64,000 bases of DNA from Streptomyces sp. DT2A-34 (GTDB lineage: Bacteria > Actinomycetota > Actinomycetes > Streptomycetales > Streptomycetaceae): contig NZ_JASTWJ010000001.1 of NCBI RefSeq assembly GCF_030499515.1, positions 6,428,001 to 6,492,000 of the forward strand, given 5' to 3'. Made by a program: the position numbers and the translations under genes. Under the pieces are notes generated by a model. That model ran no database searches. It saw only the letters and a list, made by a program, of their open reading frames with translations, and had not been told where the DNA came from. The first letter of the stretch is position 1. Each line of letters starts with the position of its first letter. Positions 34,205 through 41,682 of this stretch are shown here, piece by piece.

Positions 34205-34234
34205 GAAAGCCCCTCGCTTCCGCGAGGAGCCTTC
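34205..34234 (-). terminator. Terminator hairpin of tRNA-Lys
   Basis: Hairpin AAGCCCCTCGC-TTCC-GCGAGGAGCCTT directly 3' of the tRNA on its strand. The stem has one mismatch compared with the duplicate at 34061-34086, which is perfect with an 11-bp stem. On the minus strand the exit is followed by a T-rich stretch (CTTTCGCTTTT). Confidence 0.65.
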
Positions 34235-34242
34235 ACCGTCTG

Positions 34243-34316
34243 TGCGCCGCCAGGGACTCGAACCCCGGACCCGCTGATTAAGAGTCAGCTGCTCTAACCA
34301 ACTGAGCTAGCGGCGC
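34243..34316 (-). tRNA. tRNA-Lys (anticodon CTT)
   Basis: Read on the minus strand: 7-bp acceptor stem GCGCCGC/GCGGCGC, D arm with AGCTCAGTTGGTTAGAGC, anticodon stem GCTGA/TCAGC with loop CTCTTAA giving anticodon CTT (Lys), and T arm with GGTTCGAGTCC. Discriminator base is A; CCA is not encoded. Total 74 nt. The first 10 nt overlap the stop end of the adjacent primase-polymerase-like gene. This tRNA is the donor of the truncated copy at 34058. Confidence 0.92.
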
Positions 34317-34897
34317 CTGCTGACGTCGTAGACCTTAGCACCCTGGTCGGCGTGGGGAAAAATCGATATCCGAACGGCCGCGCGGGCCGCCCGCACGGCT
34401 GCCCAGAGCAGCACCTCGGGGCCCGGTAACCAGGGATGACGGGTGTCGGGGGCGACCAGCCAGCGGGAGCCGGAGGGGGCGTCCGTGCCGGACCCGGCCG
34501 GGACGGTCACCGCGTCCCCCGTGCCGTGGCACAGCAGTGGCGGGACGTCACCCGCGCGGCCGAACTCCTCCCACCGCAGCAGCGACGGCAGCCGCTGGGC
34601 GGTGCCGGGCGCGGCGAACAGCAGCATCCGGCCCCGGAACATCGCCACCGGCCCCGATCCGGGCCCCTCCTCCCACAGCTGGTCGACCATGCGTCGCCCG
34701 AAGACCGTGGGCGCGCTCACGATGTCGAACACGGAACCGCAGGCCAGGACCACGGGGGCCGTCGGCTGCTCGTCCCAGAGCGCCCGGATGCTGCGCGGAT
34801 ACGGTTCTGCGGAGGCGAGCCAGGCGGCGCCGTCCGCGGTGAGGGAGGCGGCGGTGAGGGAGGCGGGGGAGGGCGGGGCGTTGCGTGTGCTGCTCAT
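34307..34897 (-). CDS. Small primase/polymerase-N-like protein (actinobacterial)
   Basis: 196-residue protein resembling the N-terminal bifunctional DNA primase/polymerase-like domain that Streptomyces carries as short stand-alone proteins. The conserved segments are CGSVFDIVSAPTVFGRRMVDQLWEEGPGSGPVAMFRGRMLLFAAPGTAQRL, LCHGTGDAVTVPAG and RWLVAPDTRHPWLPGPEVLLWAAVRAARAAV. No catalytic Prim-Pol metal triad can be assigned with confidence, so polymerase activity should not be assumed. Its stop lies inside the tRNA-Lys gene. A shorter relative lies at 43458-43895. The function is unknown. Confidence 0.75.
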   Translation of the reverse strand: MSSTRNAPPSPASLTAASLTADGAAWLASAEPYPRSIRALWDEQPTAPVVLACGSVFDIVSAPTVFGRRMVDQLWEEGPGSGPVAMFRGRMLLFAAPGTAQRLPSLLRWEEFGRAGDVPPLLCHGTGDAVTVPAGSGTDAPSGSRWLVAPDTRHPWLPGPEVLLWAAVRAARAAVRISIFPHADQGAKVYDVSRRR

Positions 34898-35051
34898 GGC
34901 AGATACATCTACCGACGGTGAGCGCGCGGTTCCCGAGAGTTCCCGGAAATCGGGACAGGGCGGGGTGGCAGGGCGTATCTTGCCCGCCTGGCATATGCCC
35001 TTGGGGCACCCGCGTCGGTCCCTCTCGTCGGTCCCTCTCGGTCCGCGAAGG

Positions 35052-35417
35052 TCACACCGGGTCGACGTGGCCGGGCCCCTCGACCCCCCGCATGAGATCC
35101 CTGCCGAACTCCACCATCTTCTTGGCGTAGTCCTCGGTCCATTCGGCCTGCGCGGCGATGTCGGCGGGCGTCAGCCGGTCGAACCGCCGGGGGTCCGCCA
35201 GCTGGGCCGCCGCGATGGCCTGGAACTCCACCGCCCGGTCCGTCGCCGCCCGGAACGCCTGCGTCAGCTCGGTCGCCCGCGCCAGCAGCGCCCGCGGGTC
35301 GTCGATCGACTCCAGGTCGAAGAAGTGCTCCGGGTCGGCGGCCACCTCCGCGGGCTCGAAGAGCAGGGGCGCGGGGCGTAGCCGCGGTTCGTTCCGACGC
35401 GGCGTGGGCTCCGCCAT
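35052..35417 (-). CDS. Conserved hypothetical small helical protein
   Basis: 121 residues from ATG 35417 (MAEPTPRRNEPRLRPAP). It is mostly helical with an acidic centre (AEVAADPEHFFDLESIDDPRALLARATELTQAF) and a C-terminal helix (ADIAAQAEWTEDYAKKMVEFGRDLMRG). No signal peptide, membrane segment or known domain. It sits upstream of the helicase operon on the same strand but after a 350-bp gap, so operon membership is unlikely. I do not recognise it. Confidence 0.6.
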   Translation of the reverse strand: MAEPTPRRNEPRLRPAPLLFEPAEVAADPEHFFDLESIDDPRALLARATELTQAFRAATDRAVEFQAIAAAQLADPRRFDRLTPADIAAQAEWTEDYAKKMVEFGRDLMRGVEGPGHVDPV

Positions 35418-35583
35418 GTTTTCTCCTTCTCCCGCATCACCGATCTGGTACGTCACCGATCTCATTGCTCCCCGGCGACCAACCCCCGCAACCGGGCACC
35501 CCCCGGTGAACCGGTCCACAGTCCATTGTCCCGCGCTCGCGCAAGTGGGCGCCGTGACAGGTCAGCCGGGCTGCCGTCACCCA

Positions 35584-35651
35584 GGCCGCCACTCGACCCG
35601 ATGCTCCGCCAGCCGCGCCAACACCGCGTGATGCGCCCCCCAACCATCCGG
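35584..35651. repeat. Duplicate of the 3' end of the helicase gene
   Basis: This 68-bp segment copies 35775-35842, the coding 3' end of the helicase gene, with 36 bp fully identical (35597-35632 versus 35788-35823). On the minus strand it still reads DGWGAHHAVLARLAEHRVEWRP against the gene's DGWEANHAVLARLAEHRVVWRP. The copy lies 191 bp beyond the stop. The two were probably a tandem duplication of about 190 bp that later diverged; the copy itself is non-coding. Confidence 0.75.
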
Positions 35652-35770
35652 GCTGTGTTCATTGGCCGCCTCCGGCGGCGTGCCGCGGTATCGGTATGCC
35701 GTTGCCGCGGCGGGCGTCCGGCGATGGGGGGCGTTGCGGTCTGCGCCGATGGCCCGCGTGCCGTGTTCGT

Positions 35771-37105
35771 TCACGGCCGCCACACCACCCGATGCTCCGC
35801 CAGCCGCGCCAACACCGCGTGATTCGCCTCCCAACCATCCGGAAACTTCACCACCGTCCCCAGCTGCACCGGCTCCGTCGACGGATAGTCGTCCAGCAGC
35901 TCGCTCACCCCGGCCCGGCACACCACGATGCACGCGTGACGGTGGCGGGAGGCGAGGACGCACAGGCGGCCCGTCTCCAGGTGGAAGGCGGTGGCGTCGG
36001 GGCGGCCGGAGAGGGGGTGGAGGACGACCGTGACGTCGTACTCGCGGCCCTGGAGGCGGTTCGCGGTGTCGACGGTGACGTCCGTCACGCCCAGCTCGGC
36101 GAGTGCCGCCCGGACCGCCGCCGCCTGGTCCCGGTGTGCCGTGCCGACCGCGATCCGGTCGGCGGTGAGGGGCGCGGGGTCGGGCGAGCGCTCCGACGTC
36201 GCCGCGCCGCCGCGGTCCAGCAGACGCCGTACGACCGTCGCCACCGCCCGTACCGCCTCGGGGTCCGTGCGCGGCGTGTGCCGGGCGGGCAGTTCCAGCA
36301 GGCCCCAGCCCGACTCCGCCGCCTCGTCGATCACCCGGTCGGGGCCCGAGCCGTCCGACGGGACCGCGAAGGAGAGGTGACGGTCGCCGTGGTCCGTGCC
36401 GCTGCGGAACGGCGTGTACGGGTAGAAGGCGTCGGAGACGAGGGGCGCGGCGGACGCGGGGAGCCGCCAGGACACCGGCAGGCGGTGTTGCGGCAGCTCG
36501 GGGTTGTGGGCGAGGAGGGTGGTCACGGCGGAGGCCGAGGGATCGTACGACAGGCCCGCCCACTGCTCGCTGCCCACGATCGCGAACGGGTCCAGCTGAC
36601 CCGGGTCGCCGACGAACAGCGCCCGCTCGAACAGGCAGGCCACCGCGAGCAGCGAGTCCGAGCGCATCTGGTACGCCTCGTCCACGATCGCGTGCCGCCA
36701 GGGCTCGTCGACCTTGACGTGCGCCCACTTGGCCGCCGTGGAGATGACGACCGAGAGGCCGCCCAGATCGCCCGCCTTCGCCGACTTGCGTACGTTCGGC
36801 AGGTCGTCCAGCGCCTTGTCGTACGGGTCGGCGTCGCTGCTGTGCAGCCGGCCCACCGGCAGCTCGGGGTTCTTCTCGGCGAGCCTCAGCACCAGGTCGT
36901 CGACCTGGGCGTTGGTCTGCGCGACGACCATCAGCGGGCGTCCGGCGTCGGCGAGTTCCAGGGCCGCGCGGACGACGAGCGTGGACTTGCCGGCGCCGGG
37001 CGGGGAGTCGACGACGACACCGCGCGCGGTGCCGTGCAGCGTGTCGCTGAGGATCGCGTCGGTGGCCTCGGTCGCCGCGGCACCGGGGTCGAACACGGCG
37101 GTCAC
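35771..37105 (-). CDS. SF1 helicase (AAA_12/Upf1-Dna2-like), operon gene 3
   Basis: Helicase of superfamily 1B, 444 residues from the GTG at 37105, which overlaps the upstream TGA. Motif I DSPPGAGKST (residues 33-42), motif II IVDEAYQ (140-146), motif III LFVGDPGQLDP (163-172), a likely motif IV around ELPQHRLPVSWRLP, and motifs V/VI TANRLQGREYDVTVVLHPL and LASRHRHACIVV. This is the Upf1/Dna2-type set. With the Fe-S nuclease upstream it could make up a helicase-nuclease split over two polypeptides. Shorter than Dna2's helicase part, with no nuclease of its own. Likely translated only with the gene upstream. Confidence 0.82.
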   Translation of the reverse strand: MTAVFDPGAAATEATDAILSDTLHGTARGVVVDSPPGAGKSTLVVRAALELADAGRPLMVVAQTNAQVDDLVLRLAEKNPELPVGRLHSSDADPYDKALDDLPNVRKSAKAGDLGGLSVVISTAAKWAHVKVDEPWRHAIVDEAYQMRSDSLLAVACLFERALFVGDPGQLDPFAIVGSEQWAGLSYDPSASAVTTLLAHNPELPQHRLPVSWRLPASAAPLVSDAFYPYTPFRSGTDHGDRHLSFAVPSDGSGPDRVIDEAAESGWGLLELPARHTPRTDPEAVRAVATVVRRLLDRGGAATSERSPDPAPLTADRIAVGTAHRDQAAAVRAALAELGVTDVTVDTANRLQGREYDVTVVLHPLSGRPDATAFHLETGRLCVLASRHRHACIVVCRAGVSELLDDYPSTEPVQLGTVVKFPDGWEANHAVLARLAEHRVVWRP

Positions 37106-38724
37106 AGCACATCCTCCTCGGTCAGGGGATCGGCGGCCTCGGACTCCTGCTCCCCGGGCGGCCCGCCGTGCGTCCACGGCGTCTGCTCCGGGTCGGGCAG
37201 CTTGGCCCCGCCCCGCTGCTCGTGCTCGAACAGCGTGAAGCAGACCAGGTCGCCCTTCTCCGGCACGGACCCCGCCTCCGGCTCCTTGCCGCGGCCCATC
37301 TTGTCCAGCACGCGCAGCACGACCAGCGCACCGCCGTCCTCGCCGTTCTCGTCGGGGGCATCCTCGTGGCCGACGAACTCCGCCGCCTGCGGTTTCCCGC
37401 CCAGCGACCGGAACACCTTGGCCCGCTCGCCCAGATGCGGCCGGTCGTCCGTGCGGACGGTGACCAGCGGGCGCGGGCTCGGCCGCTTGCTCTCGCTGTA
37501 CGCCATGACGACCTCGGTGACCTCGCCCGCGAACGCCTCCCCGGCCAGCCGCCGTCCCGCCATCACCAGCGGGTCGTCGAGCGCCTCCTGCGCGTCCAGG
37601 CGGGCCTGTTCGCGCTCGCGCGCGGCGAGCTTGTTGGCGGCGGTGACCGCGTCGTCCCGGCGCGGCTGTGGGGGCTCGCCGGCGAGGACGCGGTCGCGGT
37701 GGCCGGTGAACGACCAGCGGTCGCGGGTCCACCGCTCCTCGACGTGCTGCCCGGCCTCGGGCAGGTGGGACCGCAGCAGGTCCAGGCCGCGCCACACCGC
37801 GTCCCAGGTGGGCCGGGTCCGGGTCTCGACGAGGGCGCGGATCTCCCGCTCGGCGGCCGTGAGGTCACCGAGCCGGTCGTCGGCCTCCAAGCCGTCCTCG
37901 GCGGCGGCGAGGGCGGTACGGGCGCGGTCGTAGCGCTCGATGGCGGGGGCGAGCAGCTTGTTGTCGAAGGCCGGGTCGGTGGCCGGGCCCGCGGGTGGGC
38001 ACAGCAACTGGCCCTCCCGGTCCCGCGCGAGCTCCGCCCGCAGCGCCGCCTCGGCGCCCGTCTCACCGTCCGGCCGGTCGAGCCAGGCGAGCAGCGCGCC
38101 CAGGTGCTGGTCCTCCAGGGTGGACTGGCCGGTCACCCAGTGCCGGGCCAGTACGTCCGTCATGGCCAGCAGCAGCGAGGAGCCGGGTACGCGGGCCCGC
38201 TCGCCGAAGTGGGTCAGCCAGCGGCCGAGCAGCGGTACGCGCGGGGGCGCGGGATAGGGGGCCTCCGGGTCCTGTTCCGCCGTACGCCTGAAGCGCATGG
38301 AGCGGCCCAGGAGCCGTACGAAGTCGATGCCCGCGCGGCTCGGCACGATCAGCTGAGGGGCATCGGCGCACAGCTCGACCTCGACCTTGACCCGCTTGCC
38401 GGTCTCCGGATCGGTTTCATTGCGCTCGGCCGCCTCGACGACTTCCGCGTGGGCGTCGATGTACGGCAGGACGACGTCCGCCAGCTCGGACAGGAACGCG
38501 AACCTGAGGTCGCGGTCGCGGGGCTGCGGTACGACCAGCAGGTGCGGGGCGTCCCGGTCGGTGCCGACCAGTGCGCCGAGCGGGGCGCCGGCCTCACCGG
38601 CGGTGGTGAGCGGCACGAAGACCAGGGGGCGGTCGGACAGGTGCCGGTGGCGGACGGTGGCGGCGGGCTGGGCGCGGCCGGTGCTGACGGCTTCGAGGCG
38701 GGCGAGGGTGGAGATCAGTGACAC
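37102..38724 (-). CDS. Unrecognised large protein, operon gene 2
   Basis: I do not recognise this 540-residue protein. It starts with GTG (10-bp overlap with the gene upstream) and ends with a GTGA overlap with the helicase, so the three are translated together. The N-terminus (MSLISTLARLEAVSTGRAQPA) precedes a mixed alpha/beta stretch, a charged helical centre (AAREREQARLDAQEALDD) and an acidic C-terminus (EEDVL). No catalytic motif of nucleases, methylases or helicases is evident. Best reading: a structural or loading partner for the helicase and nuclease on either side. Confidence 0.75.
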   Translation of the reverse strand: MSLISTLARLEAVSTGRAQPAATVRHRHLSDRPLVFVPLTTAGEAGAPLGALVGTDRDAPHLLVVPQPRDRDLRFAFLSELADVVLPYIDAHAEVVEAAERNETDPETGKRVKVEVELCADAPQLIVPSRAGIDFVRLLGRSMRFRRTAEQDPEAPYPAPPRVPLLGRWLTHFGERARVPGSSLLLAMTDVLARHWVTGQSTLEDQHLGALLAWLDRPDGETGAEAALRAELARDREGQLLCPPAGPATDPAFDNKLLAPAIERYDRARTALAAAEDGLEADDRLGDLTAAEREIRALVETRTRPTWDAVWRGLDLLRSHLPEAGQHVEERWTRDRWSFTGHRDRVLAGEPPQPRRDDAVTAANKLAAREREQARLDAQEALDDPLVMAGRRLAGEAFAGEVTEVVMAYSESKRPSPRPLVTVRTDDRPHLGERAKVFRSLGGKPQAAEFVGHEDAPDENGEDGGALVVLRVLDKMGRGKEPEAGSVPEKGDLVCFTLFEHEQRGGAKLPDPEQTPWTHGGPPGEQESEAADPLTEEDVL

Positions 38725-39965
38725 GGGGCCACCGCCTCCGTGCCGATGGCTTCCGACTCACTCCCGAGGGCATCCGCCGCACGGCCGGGCGCCCCGGTTT
38801 CCCGGCCGAGGGCCTCGGCCCGCAGCCGCGCCGCCCGGCGCAGGGCCGCCACCGCCGGGTCGTCCGGGTCGCCGGACTCGCCGCGGGCCGCCGACAGGAC
38901 GTCCTCGACCATCGTCAGGCCGCCCAGCTCGGCCCGCACCGAACGGCCCAGCGACGTCACCGCGCCGGACGCGCGGGAGCGGGCGCGGCAGTGGAAGGCC
39001 AGCTCGCAGGCGGACAGGCACTCGGGCGCGTAGGTCGCCGGGACCGACTCGACGGCTGCCGTCAGGTCGGCGGTGGGCAGGTCGGGGGAGAAGCAGGTAC
39101 CGGCGGGGAGGGTGTCGGCGATGTCCTCGATGCGGGTGAGCCGGGCCAGCTGGCGCGAGGTCACCGCACGCTGCTTGCGGACGTCCACGGCCGAGGCGGT
39201 GGGGAGGTTGGAGAAGTCCTTGGGGCAGACGAGGAGGACGCGGTGGCGCACGCGCGGAGAGGGGTCCAGCCGGGCGGCGATCCGCTCCAGTGCCAGCACG
39301 TACACCGCCGACTGCCGGGCGGCCGCGCCCACCTTGGCGGGGTCCGCCGAACCGTCCAGCATCGGGAAGGACTTGATCTCCACGACCGTCCAGCTGCCGT
39401 CCGGGTGCACGACCACCGCGTCCGGCTCCAGGAAGGCGGGCGAGCCGGCGACGTCCAGCGCGAGCATCGGATGGTCGAGCAGGGTCCACTCGCCGCGCGC
39501 CTCGGTGGCCTCCCGCAGCGCCAGTGCCGTACGGGCGGTGCGGCCCTCGGGGCCGGTCGCGGTGAGCTCGGGCACGCGCGCGTGGGCGGGCGGTTCGGCC
39601 GAGCGGTCCAGTCTCTCGTGGACCAGCCGCAGCAGCTCCGCGCCGCCGTCCGCCTTGACCTTGGCCTCGAAGGCGTTGCCGCGCGTGAAGGCGAACTGCG
39701 ACTGCCCGAACACCGACGGCGAGCCCAGCGCGCTCGCCAGTGCCGCCTTGTTCACCCCGGCGCCGTCCAGGATCGCGCGCCGCTTGCAGCCGGGGTTGGC
39801 GGCGAGGGCGGCCAGGGCGCGCGCGTCCAGCGCCTTGGCCGGTACGTCGGGACCGCGCAGCTCAGCGAGCCGGTGCCGGAGCGCCGTCCCCCGCGTCCTG
39901 GGGAGAGGCACTCGGCTCGGCTCCCGATCCGAACCGGGACTCGCGCTGCCGTGGAATTCGCTCAC
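38715..39965 (-). CDS. PD-(D/E)XK nuclease with Fe-S cysteines (Cas4/AddB-like), operon gene 1
   Basis: RecB/Cas4-type nuclease of about 416 residues from the GTG at 39965 ([10 protein letters not shown]); starts at 39989, 39995 or 39911 are possible. The metal core is visible: Asp182 in FLEPDAVVVHP, Glu196-x-Lys198 in WTVVEIKSF, and QxxxY as Gln218-SAV-Tyr222, which is diagnostic of the RecB-nuclease group. An upstream helix has RGNAFEAK. Four cysteines are placed like the AddB/Cas4 iron-sulphur cluster: Cys60, and Cys316-x3-Cys320-x5-Cys326. It should be a DNA nuclease acting with the SF1 helicase two genes downstream. Confidence 0.85.
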   Translation of the reverse strand: MSEFHGSASPGSDREPSRVPLPRTRGTALRHRLAELRGPDVPAKALDARALAALAANPGCKRRAILDGAGVNKAALASALGSPSVFGQSQFAFTRGNAFEAKVKADGGAELLRLVHERLDRSAEPPAHARVPELTATGPEGRTARTALALREATEARGEWTLLDHPMLALDVAGSPAFLEPDAVVVHPDGSWTVVEIKSFPMLDGSADPAKVGAAARQSAVYVLALERIAARLDPSPRVRHRVLLVCPKDFSNLPTASAVDVRKQRAVTSRQLARLTRIEDIADTLPAGTCFSPDLPTADLTAAVESVPATYAPECLSACELAFHCRARSRASGAVTSLGRSVRAELGGLTMVEDVLSAARGESGDPDDPAVAALRRAARLRAEALGRETGAPGRAADALGSESEAIGTEAVAPCH

Positions 39966-40863
39966 CCGCGGAAGTCTGGCATCCGCCACTGACAATTGAG
40001 GAAGAAGCGTCGTCGGAGGCCACGGTGACGGTCTCGCGCGTACCGATTGCGACCGTGCCGCCGGAGGCCGTCGCGACGGGTGCGACCTCCGCCCCGAACC
40101 GCGCCCGGACCCGGTCCGCGGTCCGCATGACGTACGGCGCCAGCAGCAGCCCGACGCCCATCACGGCGGCGCCCGCGGCCGCGTCGAGGAAGTAGTGGTT
40201 GGCGGTGCCCATCACCACGATCGTGGTGATCAGCGGGTAGGCGACGGCCGCCACCTTCGTGAGGCGCGTCCCGCCGTACCGCCACAGCATCACCCCGCAC
40301 CACAGCGCCCAGCCGACGTGCAGACTCGGCATGGCCGCGTACTGGTTCGTCATGCCGCCCATGCCCTTCGGCGCGCTCGCCGCGCCGCCCCACCAGCCGT
40401 ACGAGCTGTACTGGGCCATCGTGTCCACGAACCCGTGGCTCTCGGCGAGCAGCCGGGGCGGGCAGGTGGGCAGCAGGGTGAAGCCGATCAGACCTATGAA
40501 GGTCGACGTCATCAGCCAGGTGCGGGCCGCGCGGTAGTGCACGGTGCGGGACCTGAAGATCCAGACCAGGAGCACGGGTGTGACCAGGTAGTGCAGCGAC
40601 GCGTACCAGAAGTCGGCCGGGACGCCGAGCCAGGGCTCTCGGGTGAAGAGGCGGTTGAGGGGGTGCTCCGCGTTGAGGTACAGAGCCTTCTCGATGTCCA
40701 GGATCGCCAGACCGTGGTCGACGGCCGTGCTGACATCACCCCGGGCCAGGAGCCGGCCCGCCGAATAGCAGGCGTAGACCAGCAGTATCAGCGGCAGCTC
40801 GGTCCACCAGCGCAGGCGGGTCCGCGGCGTCGCCTCCACGCCAGCTGTCTCGGCGTGTGGCAT
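39862..40863 (-). CDS. PAP2-family membrane phosphatase/inositol-phosphotransferase-like
   Basis: Integral membrane protein of 333 residues, ATG at 40863. PAP2/AUR1-like features: [14 protein letters not shown] and the phosphatase-like [11 protein letters not shown], with an Arg/Lys-containing segment before the first motif. Six or so hydrophobic segments ([14 protein letters not shown] and so on). The C-terminal 90 residues are polar and Ala/Ser-rich. That tail overlaps the 5' end of the nuclease gene by 104 bp if the latter starts at 39965; it may mean the nuclease starts later or that the tail is a recent extension. Role: lipid phosphate hydrolysis or phosphotransfer; substrate unknown. 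Confidence 0.82.
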   Translation of the reverse strand: MPHAETAGVEATPRTRLRWWTELPLILLVYACYSAGRLLARGDVSTAVDHGLAILDIEKALYLNAEHPLNRLFTREPWLGVPADFWYASLHYLVTPVLLVWIFRSRTVHYRAARTWLMTSTFIGLIGFTLLPTCPPRLLAESHGFVDTMAQYSSYGWWGGAASAPKGMGGMTNQYAAMPSLHVGWALWCGVMLWRYGGTRLTKVAAVAYPLITTIVVMGTANHYFLDAAAGAAVMGVGLLLAPYVMRTADRVRARFGAEVAPVATASGGTVAIGTRETVTVASDDASSSIVSGGCQTSAGERIPRQRESRFGSGAEPSASPQDAGDGAPAPAR

Positions 40864-41048
40864 CCGATCGCCTCCCCCTTCTTGTCGCGGCGCCCGGTGG
40901 ACCGGTCGAACCACTTTACGGTGTACGCGTGCGCCTCCTTCGGGCGCCCCGGACCTCAAGACGCAAAGATCGCCCCCCGGGTTGCCCGCGCACAGCGTGC
41001 GCGATGATGGACGGGTTCCGCCTCTCATTTCTCCCGGAAGGCCGCTCC

Positions 41049-41645
41049 ATGGCACCGCGCATCCTGCTGGCCCGGCACGGACAGACGGCATGGTCGCTGG
41101 CCGGCAAGCACACGGGCAGGACCGATGTGCCGCTCCTGGAGGAGGGCCGCAGGGGCGCGAAGCTGCTGGGCGAACGCCTGCACCGGCCCCCGTTCGACGG
41201 GCTGGCAGGGATCGAGGTCCGCACCAGCCCCCTGTCACGCGCGCGTGAGACGTGCGAACTCGCCGGCTTCGGCGAACGCGCGCGTACCTGGGACACGCTC
41301 ATGGAGTGGGACTACGGCGCGTACGAGGGCATGACCCCGGCGGACATCCAGGCCGTACGGCCCGGCTGGCTCATCTGGCGCGACGGCGTGCCCGAGGGCG
41401 AGAGCCTCGCCGAGGTGACCGCCCGGGCCGACGAGGTGGTGACGTGGGCGCGCGAGGCGGACCGGGACGTGCTGGTGTTCGCGCACGGGCACATACTCCG
41501 CTCCATAGGCGCGCGCTGGCTGGGCCTGCCGCTCGACTTCGCGGCGCGCATCCGGCTCAACCCGACGTCGCTGTCGGTGCTGGGATGGGCGTACGGGGAG
41601 CCGGCGATCGAGAGCTGGAACGACCTGGGGCACTTGGCGGCGTAA
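41049..41645 (+). CDS. Histidine phosphatase (phosphoglycerate-mutase-like)
   Basis: Cytosolic phosphatase of 198 residues. The RHG motif is [22 protein letters not shown] with the catalytic His, the second catalytic Arg is in [15 protein letters not shown], and the late His in [19 protein letters not shown]. It is the acid-phosphatase/SixA-like group of housekeeping phosphatases, common in actinomycetes. It is divergent from the PAP2 gene (185 bp between). Substrate unknown. An upstream ORF extension is possible but the ATG at 41049 begins the family's usual [11 protein letters not shown]. Confidence 0.9.
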   Translation: MAPRILLARHGQTAWSLAGKHTGRTDVPLLEEGRRGAKLLGERLHRPPFDGLAGIEVRTSPLSRARETCELAGFGERARTWDTLMEWDYGAYEGMTPADIQAVRPGWLIWRDGVPEGESLAEVTARADEVVTWAREADRDVLVFAHGHILRSIGARWLGLPLDFAARIRLNPTSLSVLGWAYGEPAIESWNDLGHLAA

Positions 41646-41682
41646 GCGTAAAGGGGGCCGGGTGCCGACAGGGGGCCGTCGG

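Noticed and set aside
34133..34237. Remnant integrase or small gene between the two tRNA-Lys copies
   Set aside because: Only 105 bp with GC-rich inverted repeats; no coding frame.
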